Positions 52,888 through 62,847 are shown, counted from the first letter of the stretch. The stretch is DNA of 64,000 nucleotides from JAPWJZ01 sp966211335 (GCA_966211335.1 CBIHNF010000001.1:434001-498000), one strand, 5' to 3'. Notes: generated by a model not told the origin, from the letters alone. Made by a program: numbers and translations.

Positions 52888-55185
52888 TTAGGGAGTAGGT
52901 CCGCCGGCTGCCGGGTTCGACGGTTTGGGGGTAAAATCGGGCAGCGGCAATTCGCGCCGCTGCATTTCCCGCAAAAGACCCTGCACCATGGCAACGTCCT
53001 TCGAGGCGAGGGCATGGTCAAGCGCCGTCTGGCCCTTGTCATTCGCCGCCATGATATCTGCGCCTTTCGACAGCAGAAGATCAACAACTTCCTGCTGGCC
53101 GGACATTGCGGCGATAATCAGCGGCGTGTCGCCTTCCTTCGTGCGTGCGTTCACATCCGCGCCGGCCTCGACCAGTTTCGTCGCCATGCCGGCACCGGTC
53201 TGGATCGCGGCGTAATGCAGCGTCGTCCAGCCGTTGTTGTCGCGGTGCAGGTCAACGTGGATTTCGCGCTCGCCCAGCGTTTTCAGCAGCACGCCGAAAA
53301 TATCGTCATGGTCTGCCATCACGGCCGCCTGCAGCGGCGTAATGCCGGCGGCGCCGGCGCGCACAGGGTCCGCGCCAAGTTCAAGAAGTCTTTCAAGCAC
53401 CGGCTGCTGCGTGTTTTTAATCGCCACATGCAGCAGGCTGTCGCCCGCCTTGGTCGGCTGGTTCCAGTCCGCATTCACGCCCAGTCCCTCGACAAAGCCG
53501 TCCAGGAAATCGGCCATATAGCTATGCTCGATCGCGCGGTGCAGCGCGGTCATGCCGTCGTAATCGAATACATCGGCCTTGGCGCCCGCTTTGAGCAGCG
53601 GCGCAATAATATCATGGTTGTTGTTGACGCAGGCGTGATGCAGCGCGGTCTGGCTGCGGCTGTCGGCATCGTTGATCGTTCTGGCAATGCCGGGGATCAG
53701 CAGCAGTTTTTCCAAGGCTTCTTTTGCGCCGCCCTTGGCCGCCAGCATCAGTGCGCCGCGCTTGAATTTATCCTTGCGGAAAATATTGGCGCCTTTTTTG
53801 CCCAGCATCTCGGCCACCGCATCGCGGCCGCCTTCCAGCGCCGCCATAAAGGGCGTGGTGCCTGCATCGCTGCGGTCCGGCTGGTCAATGCGGGCATTGG
53901 CGGCCAGCAGTTTTTCAATCGTGCCCATATTGCCGTTACGCGCGGCAATGTGCAGCGGCGATTGCTGCATGGCCGGCAGCGGCGACATATTGGGGTCCGC
54001 GCCCTTTGACAGCAGCATGGCAATGATTTCAGGATGGCCGCTATAGCTGTAGCTGTAATGATCCATGATGGTATCCAGCGCGCGGCGGCCGTAGTTGTTG
54101 GCGATATTGGGGTTCGCGCCCAGCTGCAGAAGGGCTTTAATTTTTTCGGTGCTCTGATTGTCGCAGGCCTTGTTCAGCGGTGTGTCGCCGGCATGGTCTT
54201 TCGCATTCACATCAAAGCCCGCGCCGTAGAGCAGCAGCAGCATTTCGGCGTAGTGGGATGCCGCAATGTCATGCACGATGCTGGCGTTGTTATGGCCGCG
54301 CGGCGACGGTTTGGTGGTATCCGCGCCCAGCTCCAGCAGCGCGCGCGCTGTACCCACATGGCCGTTGGTGACGGCGATGTAGAGGCTGTGGTGCTGGTGG
54401 TTGTCCGTTTGGTTGACATCGCCGCCGACCGCCGCGATTTTGGCGACAATGCCGGGCTTATCGGCCGCAACCGCCGTCATCAGCGGCGTGTAGCCATTGC
54501 TGTAGGTTTTGAAATCGTTGATCGTGCGGCGGACGGAGGCGTCTTCCAGCAGGATATCCGCAACCGCCTCATTGCCTTCGTCGGCCGCGATATGCAGCGG
54601 CGTTTCAATCTGGTTGTTGCGCAAAATGGGGTCGGCGCCCAGCTGCAGCAGCTTGCGAATGGCAGATTCCGCGCCCTCGCCGACGGCCAGATGCAGCGGG
54701 CTGTCGCCTTGTGCATCCTGCGCCGAAATGGAATGGCCATTGCGGTAGAGGTATTCAATCAGGTCGGGGCGGTTTTTTTCCGCCGCAAGGTGCATCGCGG
54801 TGCGGCCGACCGTGGGGGCCACAGCTTCGGCATTCGCGCCTAATTTGCGCAGGCCTTCAATAAAGGTGATGTCGCATTCGCATACAATTGCCCAATCAAG
54901 GGCGCTGCGCTTTTCATCATCGCGCAGGTCGAAGGACGCGCCCTTGTCCGCCAGCAGCGTGACCATCGGCATGTTTTTTGCCGCAATCGCGTCAAACAGC
55001 GGCGACTGGCCTTGTTTATCCTGCTGGTTGGGGTTCGCGTTGACGCGGAGCAGGTTACGGGCGGTTTTTTCATCGTTACGCGCAACAGCTAAATGCAGCG
55101 CGGTCTTGCCTTCCTTATTCAACGGGGCGTTGACGCCGGTGCCTTCGGGGTGCGCCTTGGCGGCGGTGTTGAAATAGGGGTACAT
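52888..55185 (-). CDS. Large canonical ankyrin-repeat protein, 765 residues
   Basis: About 21 repeats fill residues 22-750, most of the canonical 33-residue type, such as TALHLAVARNDEKTARNLLR, TPLHIAADEGNEAVADILLE and TPLIIAAMSGQQEVVDLLLS. It has no signal peptide and a short Pro-rich tail. It starts three bases after the stop of a 58-residue gene (55189-55365), so the two are likely coupled. Such long solenoids act as protein-binding scaffolds or effectors; the target is unknown. Confidence 0.95.
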   Translation of the reverse strand: MYPYFNTAAKAHPEGTGVNAPLNKEGKTALHLAVARNDEKTARNLLRVNANPNQQDKQGQSPLFDAIAAKNMPMVTLLADKGASFDLRDDEKRSALDWAIVCECDITFIEGLRKLGANAEAVAPTVGRTAMHLAAEKNRPDLIEYLYRNGHSISAQDAQGDSPLHLAVGEGAESAIRKLLQLGADPILRNNQIETPLHIAADEGNEAVADILLEDASVRRTINDFKTYSNGYTPLMTAVAADKPGIVAKIAAVGGDVNQTDNHQHHSLYIAVTNGHVGTARALLELGADTTKPSPRGHNNASIVHDIAASHYAEMLLLLYGAGFDVNAKDHAGDTPLNKACDNQSTEKIKALLQLGANPNIANNYGRRALDTIMDHYSYSYSGHPEIIAMLLSKGADPNMSPLPAMQQSPLHIAARNGNMGTIEKLLAANARIDQPDRSDAGTTPFMAALEGGRDAVAEMLGKKGANIFRKDKFKRGALMLAAKGGAKEALEKLLLIPGIARTINDADSRSQTALHHACVNNNHDIIAPLLKAGAKADVFDYDGMTALHRAIEHSYMADFLDGFVEGLGVNADWNQPTKAGDSLLHVAIKNTQQPVLERLLELGADPVRAGAAGITPLQAAVMADHDDIFGVLLKTLGEREIHVDLHRDNNGWTTLHYAAIQTGAGMATKLVEAGADVNARTKEGDTPLIIAAMSGQQEVVDLLLSKGADIMAANDKGQTALDHALASKDVAMVQGLLREMQRRELPLPDFTPKPSNPAAGGPTP

Positions 55186-55188
55186 CCG

Positions 55189-55365
55189 TTATGCCTCGTC
55201 CGCCGGTTGCCGCATGTGGTCATGCGCCGCGCCGTATTCCATCAGCGGCGACAGGGCATCGCCCAGCATCGGCATCATGATGGAGGCAAGGCGCGCGTAA
55301 TTCCGCGCCGTGCGCTGTGCATCGTTCCCGCACGGGAATTTATCCTGAAGGGACGATTTATTCAT
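55189..55365 (-). CDS. Small 58-residue protein upstream of the large ankyrin gene
   Basis: ATG 55363-55365 to TAA 55189-55191 on the minus strand encodes 58 residues, beginning MNKSSLQDKF and ending MRQPADEA. The middle is helical and Met-rich (LASIMMPMLGDALSPLM). Its stop lies three bases before the next start. AGGA is placed only one base before the ATG, so translation may depend on a different signal. No family is recognised. Confidence 0.55.
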   Translation of the reverse strand: MNKSSLQDKFPCGNDAQRTARNYARLASIMMPMLGDALSPLMEYGAAHDHMRQPADEA

Positions 55366-55509
55366 GTCCTTTTAGCCTTCCGGTCAGATCAAAAATGTTC
55401 ACGCATGGAGTGTTAGATTTTTGACATATACCCCGTGACCCGTCAACCCCGCGCACAATTATATGCGCGTGCAGCAAAACGCGGGGATGCGTTGTCATAA
55501 ATTTGTTAT

Positions 55510-57327
55510 TTAGAAACCGCCGTAAGGCCCGCCGCCCCAGGGGTTGTAGCGTTTGGGCTGCATGCCGCCCTTGCCCTTCTTGCCAAGGTCTTCCTTGATC
55601 AGCTGCAGGGCGCGGTGTTTATCAAGGCCGTAAGCCATATCGAAAGGCGTGTTGCCGGCATTGTCCTGCGCCAGGGGGTCCGCGCCTTTTTTCAGCAGCG
55701 CCTTCACGGCCTCGGCCCCGTTGTAGCTGTTAAGCACGGCGGTGTGCAGGGGCGTCCGGCCCTGATGGTCTTTCGCCTTCACATCTGCGCCGGCATCCAG
55801 CAGTTTGCCGACCTCGGTTTCAAGGCCAAGGTTGCAGGCAAGATGCAGCGCGGTCTGCTGCGACCAGCGGTCCTTGCCATTCGGGTCGGCGCCGGCTTTC
55901 AGGAGGGCGTCAATAATGCCCAGCTGGCGGCGCTGCAGCGCGACGTTGAGCGGCGAATTACCCTGATCATCCGTCACATTGGCATTCACCTTGCGGGCGA
56001 GCAGCGCATGGGCGAGCGTCGTGTTGTGATCCATGACGGCGGAAAGCAGCGGCGTGCGCTTCCAGGTATCAATGCCGTCCACTTCCGCGCCGGCGTCGAT
56101 CAGCTTGTCGATGGTGGGCGCCGTCAGCATGCTGCCGCAGTGCTGCAGCACGTTGCGGCCCAGCTTGTCCCGCGCCTTCGCATCCGCGCCCGCGCCCAGA
56201 AGCGTGCCGACGACAGCGTCCGAGCTTTTGTAGGCGGCGGCCATTAGCGGCGTATGGCCATCCGAATCCGCCAGCGACGGGTCGGCATCATGGCGCAGCA
56301 GCAGGTCAACCATCGGCTTCGAATCGTTGCGGATGGCGAGGATCAGCGGCGTCACGCGGCGCAGCGAATGCGACTTCGCCACATCTGCGCCGTTGGTAAT
56401 AAGCAGTTTGGCGAGTTTTAAGCTGTTCACTTCCGCCGCTTCATGCAGCGGCGTTGCGCCGGTGTTGTCCGGCATATTCACATTCGCCCCCGCATCGATG
56501 ATTTCCTGCGCCAAGCCTGCATGCTGGCGGATAACGGCGAGATGCAGCGGCGAGCGGCCCATCATGTTGACGGCATTCACGAGACCTGCGGCTTCGGTTT
56601 TGAGCAGGTATTCGGCAACAGCGGTGGAATCGGTGCGGGCTGCGGCCAAATGCAAACAGGTGTCGCCATCATTGACGGCGGAGAAGACGGCGACGCGCTC
56701 GAACAGCACGGCCTGCACGGCTTCCACCGTGTTGCTTTGTGCGGCGAGATGGAGCGGCTGGTAGCCTTTGTTGTCGGGGCGGTTGGGGTTGCCGGTGTCT
56801 TCGAGCAGGCGGCGGATGATTTCGGGCCCCGCGGTTTCTGCCGCGATATGGAGCGGGATGCGGCCTGCGTCGTTCGGGATATCGCAATCCGCCTTATTTT
56901 TGATGAGGTAGTCGAGCATTTTGAGCGGCTCCGGCGCCTGCAGCGCCTCGAACAGCGGGGTCTGCAGCGCCTTGTCGCGGGGGTTGAGCGCCGCGCCATG
57001 TTCCAGCAGCATATCGGCAATGGCGGTATTGCCAAGGCGCACCGCGTAATGCAGCGGCGATTTGCCGTCCTTGGTGTTCTTGTTGGGCGAGGCGCCAGCC
57101 TCCAGCAGCCGTTCGATGCGCTCGATGTCTTCCTTCAAAATCGCGTCGATCAGCGCGGTGCGGCCGGTTGATTCGTCTACGATCTTGTCGGGTTCCCGGA
57201 TAAAGGTGCCGTTGAATTTTTCCTTGGGGCTGCGCGGCGCGGCCTTGGCGGCGGGCTTGTTAAAGCTCTCGTCATTCGCGGGCTTGCGGTTGGTCAGCCT
57301 TTTCGGCAGTTTCTTCGGCTTCGTCAT
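55510..57327 (-). CDS. Canonical ankyrin-repeat protein, 605 residues
   Basis: After a basic, Lys/Pro-rich leader of about 55 residues come about 16 canonical repeats, such as SPLHYAVRLGNTAIADMLLE, TPLHEAAEVNSLKLAKLLI and TPLMAAAYKSSDAVVGTLL. It ends with a Gly/Pro/Tyr-rich tail. The basic start is unusual and could be a localisation signal. It follows the ankyrin gene at 57382 by 54 bases. Confidence 0.95.
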   Translation of the reverse strand: MTKPKKLPKRLTNRKPANDESFNKPAAKAAPRSPKEKFNGTFIREPDKIVDESTGRTALIDAILKEDIERIERLLEAGASPNKNTKDGKSPLHYAVRLGNTAIADMLLEHGAALNPRDKALQTPLFEALQAPEPLKMLDYLIKNKADCDIPNDAGRIPLHIAAETAGPEIIRRLLEDTGNPNRPDNKGYQPLHLAAQSNTVEAVQAVLFERVAVFSAVNDGDTCLHLAAARTDSTAVAEYLLKTEAAGLVNAVNMMGRSPLHLAVIRQHAGLAQEIIDAGANVNMPDNTGATPLHEAAEVNSLKLAKLLITNGADVAKSHSLRRVTPLILAIRNDSKPMVDLLLRHDADPSLADSDGHTPLMAAAYKSSDAVVGTLLGAGADAKARDKLGRNVLQHCGSMLTAPTIDKLIDAGAEVDGIDTWKRTPLLSAVMDHNTTLAHALLARKVNANVTDDQGNSPLNVALQRRQLGIIDALLKAGADPNGKDRWSQQTALHLACNLGLETEVGKLLDAGADVKAKDHQGRTPLHTAVLNSYNGAEAVKALLKKGADPLAQDNAGNTPFDMAYGLDKHRALQLIKEDLGKKGKGGMQPKRYNPWGGGPYGGF

Positions 57328-57381
57328 CTGGCTTTAATCTCCCTCGTAACAGGTCGAATTAAGGATGATATATCGGGCAGG

Positions 57382-58437
57382 TTAAGGTCGGTATTTCTTG
57401 TAGCTCTTCTCGAAACTTTTCAGGAGCGCGGTTTTTTCCGCTTCTTCCAGCGCAGTGCGCGCGTAATAGGCGGCGTTTTTATCGTTGGCATGGGCAAGGG
57501 CGGTCTTGTTGAAGATATCCGCCAGCAGCACATCAGCGCCCGCGCGCAGCAGCAGGTTGATGCATTCCGTCTGGCCTTTTTCGGCCGCGAACATCAGCGC
57601 GGTTTCCCCGCGCGGGTTTTTCGCATTGGGCTTGGCACCTGCCTTCAGAAGGTCGCTCACCATTTTGACGCTGCCCTGTTCGGATGCCAGCATCAGCGGC
57701 GTTTTGCCGTCCTTGTTCACGGCATTTACATCCGCGCCAAGGCGGATAAGTTTTTCCCCCGCCCAGTTTTTGTCCGACAGCGCGGCATAGAGCAGCGGCG
57801 TGTTGAAAGTATCCGCCTGACGGCATTCCAGCCCCGCGCCCAGCTCGCACAATTTTGCGACCATGGGGGCCGAGTTATTAGCGATGGCGATCAGCAGCGG
57901 CGTTAATTTATCGGACCCTGCAGGTACGTCGAGGAAAGCCCCCGCATCATGCAGCGGCGCAATATATTCGGTGCGCGATTTTTTCATCGCCACATGCAGC
58001 GGCATCAGGCCCATATTATTGCCATCGGCTTCAACGCCGGTGCAGTTCACAAAGGCCGCGCCGCCTTTTGCCAGCACAAGGTCCAGCTTTTCGCGGCTGC
58101 CGTCCGTCACCGCAATATAGGCAGCATTGAAAAAATCTTCGCGGAAATCGCCCCAGGTCTTTTCGCCAACCTTGAAGTACAGCTCCGCGCCGTTATCAAT
58201 CATGGCGGCCACGGTCTCCGGCTTGCCTTTGGTGATGGCAAGCGCCAGCGGCGGCAGTTTTTTGCGGTTCAGCTGGTTGGGGTCGGCGCCAAGTTTAATC
58301 GCCTCGGCAATCAGCGCGGCCGGCGCGCCAAGGGCGCAGAGTTCATGCAGGTAGGTATTGCCTTCCGTGTCGCGCGGCAGGTTCAGGTTTGACGGGGCCG
58401 GACGCACCGGCGCTTGGAAGGAATTTCCTTCAAACAC
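57382..58437 (-). CDS. Canonical ankyrin-repeat protein, 351 residues
   Basis: About nine repeats fill residues 25-330, for example TPLLYAALSDKNWAGEKLIR, TPLMLASEQGSVKMVSDLLK and TALMFAAEKGQTECINLLLR. The start is GTG 58437, with GGGAAA about 12 bases upstream. It ends in a basic KSYKKYRP tail. It belongs to the minus-strand ankyrin array; a 45-base gap separates it from the next gene upstream. Confidence 0.94.
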   Translation of the reverse strand: MFEGNSFQAPVRPAPSNLNLPRDTEGNTYLHELCALGAPAALIAEAIKLGADPNQLNRKKLPPLALAITKGKPETVAAMIDNGAELYFKVGEKTWGDFREDFFNAAYIAVTDGSREKLDLVLAKGGAAFVNCTGVEADGNNMGLMPLHVAMKKSRTEYIAPLHDAGAFLDVPAGSDKLTPLLIAIANNSAPMVAKLCELGAGLECRQADTFNTPLLYAALSDKNWAGEKLIRLGADVNAVNKDGKTPLMLASEQGSVKMVSDLLKAGAKPNAKNPRGETALMFAAEKGQTECINLLLRAGADVLLADIFNKTALAHANDKNAAYYARTALEEAEKTALLKSFEKSYKKYRP

Positions 58438-58482
58438 GATTGGTTGTTTTCCCTAAAAATAGGCGCGATAATCCGAAAAAGA

Positions 58483-59802
58483 TTATCGCCTGTTTCCATG
58501 GTGTTTAAAAGGGTGATTCTTGCGCAGCTGTTTGTCGCGCATGCGGTCAACCGCGGTCTTGGGCGGCGGCGCTGTGTACTCCAGCTCCATCTGCTTGTAT
58601 TCAATCTCGCGGCGGGTGTTCTTTTGGAAATCCGCAAGGCAGAGTTCGTCCGGCGTCTTGCGCTTGTTGTCTTTGGCGAAGGGGTCGGCCCCTGCCGCCA
58701 GCAGCGCCTTCACCACATCAAGGCGGTTTGCGTGCGCTGCAACATGAAGGGCCGTGCGGCCAATGCGGTTGCGGGCGTCAATCTCCGCGCCTGCGTCAAT
58801 CAGCATCTGCACGGTTTTAACGTCATAGGTTTCGGCGGCAAGGTGCAGCGGCGTTTCATCGAGGTGGCTGCGGTGGTCGGGCTTCGCGCCCAGGTCCAGC
58901 AGCAGTTCCACCGCCTCGTGGTAGCCGGAACGGGCGGCCGCGAACAGCGGCGTCTCGCTCCAGAAATTTTCCGCCTTGGAAATATCCGCGCCGTTTTCAA
59001 TCAGCAGCTTCATGAACTTCATGGATTTGTCGCGGGAATCGCGGTGGTGCAGCAGGTGGAACAGCGGCGTTTCGCCGTTGTCATCCGTTTCATTCACGCT
59101 GACGCCGTAATCCAGCAGCTTCGTCACCATGGGCAGGTCGCTGTGGGAGAGGGCGATGCGCAGCGCGCTCGATTTATGCTTTTCGATCTTGCAGAATTCC
59201 ATGACCGCTTCGCGGTCGTCGTGCTTCAGCAACGCGGTCATCATCTCGACCGACTGGCGGGCCGCCATGTGATAGGCGTTGAGGCCGTCGCCAAGGGGGT
59301 GGCGCAGCGTGACGCTGGCTTTATGCGCCACCAGCAGCTCCACCATGGCAAGGTCGCCGCCTTCAATCGCAAGGTGCAGCGGCGTTTCATCTGCAATACG
59401 GACGCGGGCGTTGATATTGGCACCCGCCTGCAGCAGCGCTTCAACGGCGGCGGTATCTTTCTTCAGCACGGCGCAATGGAGGGCTGTGCGGCCGTCTTTG
59501 TCCTGTAGCTCTAAATTCGCGCCGGCTTCCGCCAGCTTTTTAACATCCGCGCCCCAGCCCGCATCCACCGCGTAATGCAGCGCGGTTTTGCCCGACTTCG
59601 GCGTCTGGTAATTGATAATCTCTTCAATTTCTTCCGGCTGCTCGGCAAGGGCGGTCAGCACCTTGGCCTTGCGGTTTGTCGCAATCAGCACCTGCAGGCC
59701 GGAATAGCCCTGGTTGAACATCATGTCCGGCGTCGGGTCCTGTTCGGGGTCCCGCTCGAGGCCTTCAAAGGCCTGTGTGCGCAGCTTCAGGAATGTTCTC
59801 AC
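58483..59802 (-). CDS. Canonical ankyrin-repeat protein, 439 residues
   Basis: About eleven repeats at about residues 50-400, including TALHCAVLKKDTAAVEALLQ, TPLHLAIEGGDLAMVELLV and TALHVAAHANRLDVVKALL. The start is GTG 59802, overlapping the upstream stop by 4 bases (GTGA). The final 40 residues are basic (DKQLRKNHPFKHHGNRR). Part of the minus-strand array; translationally coupled to the previous gene. Confidence 0.94.
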   Translation of the reverse strand: MRTFLKLRTQAFEGLERDPEQDPTPDMMFNQGYSGLQVLIATNRKAKVLTALAEQPEEIEEIINYQTPKSGKTALHYAVDAGWGADVKKLAEAGANLELQDKDGRTALHCAVLKKDTAAVEALLQAGANINARVRIADETPLHLAIEGGDLAMVELLVAHKASVTLRHPLGDGLNAYHMAARQSVEMMTALLKHDDREAVMEFCKIEKHKSSALRIALSHSDLPMVTKLLDYGVSVNETDDNGETPLFHLLHHRDSRDKSMKFMKLLIENGADISKAENFWSETPLFAAARSGYHEAVELLLDLGAKPDHRSHLDETPLHLAAETYDVKTVQMLIDAGAEIDARNRIGRTALHVAAHANRLDVVKALLAAGADPFAKDNKRKTPDELCLADFQKNTRREIEYKQMELEYTAPPPKTAVDRMRDKQLRKNHPFKHHGNRR

Positions 59803-61250
59803 AGGTCGAACTCCTTGAAACCGGATGTCTTGCGTTTCACCGGCGCATTCAGTTTCACCAGCGCCTCTTCCAGCAAATGGATGGTGATGGGGTCATGCAT
59901 TGCCCGCGCGTAGGAGAGGGGGGATTTTTGATCCGCATCCAGCAGTTTCGGGTTCGCGCCGTTTTGCAGCAGCAGGCGCACAGCGGGGGCGTTGTTTTGC
60001 TTCACGGCTTCAATCAGCGGCGTGCGCGCATCATACATATGGCGGGCATTGGCATCGGCGCCGCCTGCCAACAGCAGCGCCAGCGCATCGGGGCTGGTTT
60101 TTTCCAAGGCGTAAAACAGCGGCGTTGCGCCGGTGCGGTCGGCGGCATTTTTATCCAGCGGGTATTGCAGCAGCAGGCGGGCTGCATCCATATCACCCTC
60201 GATAATCAGGGCATGCAGCGGGCGGCGGCCAGTGGCATCGGCAATTTCAGGGTCGGCCCCTGCCTTCAGCAGCAGGTTGATAATGGCAGCGCGTGCCGTA
60301 TTGCCGGCCAGCTGGTCTGTCGTTGCCGCCAGCATCAACGGCGTCGGCACGCCGGTTTCGGTTTTGTTGAGATCCGGCTGGTGCGCCAGCAGAGTTTTGA
60401 CAAGGTCGGTATCGCCTGCCGTAATGGCATGGTGCAGCGGCGACAAGCCGTTGGCATCGCGCACATTCACATTCGCGCCGCCATCCAGCATGCGGGCGAC
60501 CAGCTGCGGCTGGTTGCGCTCCACCGCCAGCTGGAAGGCGTTGCGTTTCAACGGGTCGGTGGAGGCGGAAGAATCATTCACGCCCGCCATCACATCGGGG
60601 AAATTCAGCAGCAGCTGCGCCACATCCGTCTGGCGCAGGAAGACGGCGACGAGCAGCGGGGTTGATCCGTTTTCGGTGCGCTCGTTCGCATCCGCGCCCG
60701 CCTTGATCAGCGATTCCACCATGCGCGTCTTGCCCTTTTCGCAGGCACGATGCAGCAGGGAGCGGCCATTGACCGTATTGCCGGGAATATAGCCGCCGTT
60801 GCGGGTCAGCAGGTCGACAATGTCATGCTTGCCAAAGTTGACGGCATCGTCAATCGGCAGGGTTATATTGTCTTCCTTCAAGGGCAGTTTCGGGTTGGCG
60901 CCAAAGCGCAGCAAAACTTCGGCAACGCCCGTCATGTTGTTGTTGCGCGCGGTCACATGCAGGGCGGTCAGCCCTGCGGTGTTATAGGTGTTGGGGTCGA
61001 AGCCGTCTTCGATCATCTTCTGTACATCGGCAGCGCGGCCCAGTTTCACCGCCTTGAAAAACGCATCCGTATTGAAGGCCTGTTTTACTTCCGGCGTCGC
61101 ACTCGCATTGTCGTTTGCATTGCCGGGTGCGCCAGCAGGGGCAGGACTTTGCGGATTGGGATTTTTGAATTTATCAAAAGCTTCGCCCAGCCGCCCCGTG
61201 AGGCGGTCAAAGGCCTTCTCAATATCGGTGCGGTCGTCGTCGTCCGTCAT
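59799..61250 (-). CDS. Canonical ankyrin-repeat protein, 483 residues
   Basis: After a disordered leader (residues 1-60) come about twelve repeats, such as TALHVTARNNNMTGVAEVLL, TPLLVAVFLRQTDVAQLLL and SPLHHAITAGDTDLVKTLL. It has no signal peptide. It overlaps the downstream gene by 4 bases. Upstream of it lies the inverted repeat 61277-61331 in the gap to the next gene. Confidence 0.94.
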   Translation of the reverse strand: MTDDDDRTDIEKAFDRLTGRLGEAFDKFKNPNPQSPAPAGAPGNANDNASATPEVKQAFNTDAFFKAVKLGRAADVQKMIEDGFDPNTYNTAGLTALHVTARNNNMTGVAEVLLRFGANPKLPLKEDNITLPIDDAVNFGKHDIVDLLTRNGGYIPGNTVNGRSLLHRACEKGKTRMVESLIKAGADANERTENGSTPLLVAVFLRQTDVAQLLLNFPDVMAGVNDSSASTDPLKRNAFQLAVERNQPQLVARMLDGGANVNVRDANGLSPLHHAITAGDTDLVKTLLAHQPDLNKTETGVPTPLMLAATTDQLAGNTARAAIINLLLKAGADPEIADATGRRPLHALIIEGDMDAARLLLQYPLDKNAADRTGATPLFYALEKTSPDALALLLAGGADANARHMYDARTPLIEAVKQNNAPAVRLLLQNGANPKLLDADQKSPLSYARAMHDPITIHLLEEALVKLNAPVKRKTSGFKEFDL

Positions 61251-61276
61251 CCGTTTAATCAGTCCTGATGCTGCTG

Positions 61277-61331
61277 CTTTTCATAAGGGTATAGCATGGG
61301 GATAACCCCGCCACAATCCGCTTATGAAAAG
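61277..61331. promoter_or_regulatory. Perfect 11-bp inverted repeat between ankyrin genes
   Basis: CTTTTCATAAG (61277-61287) and CTTATGAAAAG (61321-61331) flank a 33-base loop. It could form an RNA hairpin in the 85-base gap between two minus-strand ankyrin genes or be a binding site. Confidence 0.45.
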
Positions 61332-61335
61332 ATTC

Positions 61336-62847
61336 TCACGGCGTAAACGGTTGAGGTTTCGAGGTATTTTGATTGATTACATAACGCATAATCGCCGACT
61401 CGAGCACGGGCACAATCGCCGCATGGCTCTTCATGCGCGCAAGGTCGATGGTGAGGACGTTGTTGGCATTCTTCGCCAGCGGGTTCGCGCCGTTCTCCGT
61501 CAGCAGCTCCACCATTTTCAGGTGGCCCGGCTCAATCGCGCAGAGCAGCGGCACTTCCCCCTTCTCGGTGAATTCGGTGTTCGCGCCGTACTTCAGCAGC
61601 AGGCGCGCGCCTTCGGTTTCATTTTTCTTGGCGCAGATCTGCAGCAGGCTGTCGCCGTCCTTGCCCGTCACATCGGGGTTGGCGCCGTTTTGCAACAGCG
61701 CTTCCACGCGGGCGGCGCTGCCGGTGCCGGCGCACAGGTCCTCGATTGCATGGGCCAGCGGCAGGCGGCCTTCAATCGTCGGCACATTCGGCGTCACATC
61801 CGGCAGGCTCATCAGGTAATCGGCAACCGCGTCATGGTCGTAGAACACGGCGTCATACAGCGCCTGCGCGCGCGATTGTTTTTGCGCGGTGATATCTTCC
61901 TGCGGCGGCACTTCTTCCGCGAAGAATTTCACCAGCGCCATATTGCCCTTCCAGGCGGCAATGTGCAGCGGTGTGCGTTTGTTGTCATCCGCAACATAAG
62001 GGTCGGCGCCAAGGCGCACCAATTCGCGCACTTCGGCTTCCTTGCCCTCGTAAATTGCGCGGTGCAGGGGCGTGGTGCCGCTGCCGTCTTTTTTGTCGAG
62101 CTCCGCGCAGCCGGTTTCAACCAGCAGGCGCGTCATCACGGTGTCGCCGCTGTGCGCTGCGACATCCAGTGGAGACAGCTTGTCGGAATTGCGGATATTG
62201 GTGAACGCGCCGTGGTCCAAAAGGCAGCGCGCCGCCGCCAGCTCCGCCGTCATCACGGCGATGTGCAGCGGGGTGAGCAATTTTTCTTTCGTCTGCTGCT
62301 GCAATACTTTCGCCGCGCCGTGGGCGAAGAGCGCCTCCAGAATATCAACATCGCCGGTGCGGACGCCAAGGTGCAGCGTCGTTTCGTTGTTGTCGCGCAA
62401 GGCGGATGCATTGGCGCCTTTTTTCAACAGGAAGTCGATCATCGGCTTCTGCTCGGCGAAAATTGCCGCATGCAGCGCGGTGCCGCCGTCTTTGTCTTTC
62501 GCATGAATGTCTGCGCCGAATTCCAGAAGGGTGGCAACAACTTCCAGCTCGCCCGATGCCGCGGCAATGCCAAGCGCCGTGCCAAGGTTGCCGGCGTGGT
62601 TGATGGATGAATTATCATCCGCCAGAAGAAGGCGGAGGAGGGATACATCGCCGCGTTGCGCCGCGTAAATCACGGGCGTGTTCTTTTCCTTGTCCTGCAC
62701 CGCAACGCTTGCATGCGCCTGCAGCGCAAGGCTTGCCGCCGCATAATCGCCTTCTTTCGCCGCCAGGTGCAGCATGGTTTTGCCTTCGTCGCCAATGACG
62801 CGGTCGGGGTCGGCAGCGTGCGCTTTGAATTCGGATGTCAGGCTCAT
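61336..62847 (-). CDS. Canonical ankyrin-repeat protein, 503 residues
   Basis: About fourteen repeats at about residues 22-490, including TMLHLAAKEGDYAAASLALQ, TALHAAIFAEQKPMIDFLLK and TPLHIAAWKGNMALVKFFAE. It starts at ATG 62847, overlapping the metallopeptidase stop by 4 bases (ATGA). It has no signal peptide. It is the first ankyrin gene of the minus-strand array, so its partner may be the peptidase encoded with it. Confidence 0.95.
   Translation of the reverse strand: MSLTSEFKAHAADPDRVIGDEGKTMLHLAAKEGDYAAASLALQAHASVAVQDKEKNTPVIYAAQRGDVSLLRLLLADDNSSINHAGNLGTALGIAAASGELEVVATLLEFGADIHAKDKDGGTALHAAIFAEQKPMIDFLLKKGANASALRDNNETTLHLGVRTGDVDILEALFAHGAAKVLQQQTKEKLLTPLHIAVMTAELAAARCLLDHGAFTNIRNSDKLSPLDVAAHSGDTVMTRLLVETGCAELDKKDGSGTTPLHRAIYEGKEAEVRELVRLGADPYVADDNKRTPLHIAAWKGNMALVKFFAEEVPPQEDITAQKQSRAQALYDAVFYDHDAVADYLMSLPDVTPNVPTIEGRLPLAHAIEDLCAGTGSAARVEALLQNGANPDVTGKDGDSLLQICAKKNETEGARLLLKYGANTEFTEKGEVPLLCAIEPGHLKMVELLTENGANPLAKNANNVLTIDLARMKSHAAIVPVLESAIMRYVINQNTSKPQPFTP

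Noticed and set aside
55400..55470. A promoter for the 58-residue gene and the large ankyrin gene
   Set aside because: TATAAT-like and TTGAC-like pieces are present on the minus strand, but no pair lies at 16-18 base spacing. The stretch also contains small inverted repeats that make the boxes ambiguous.
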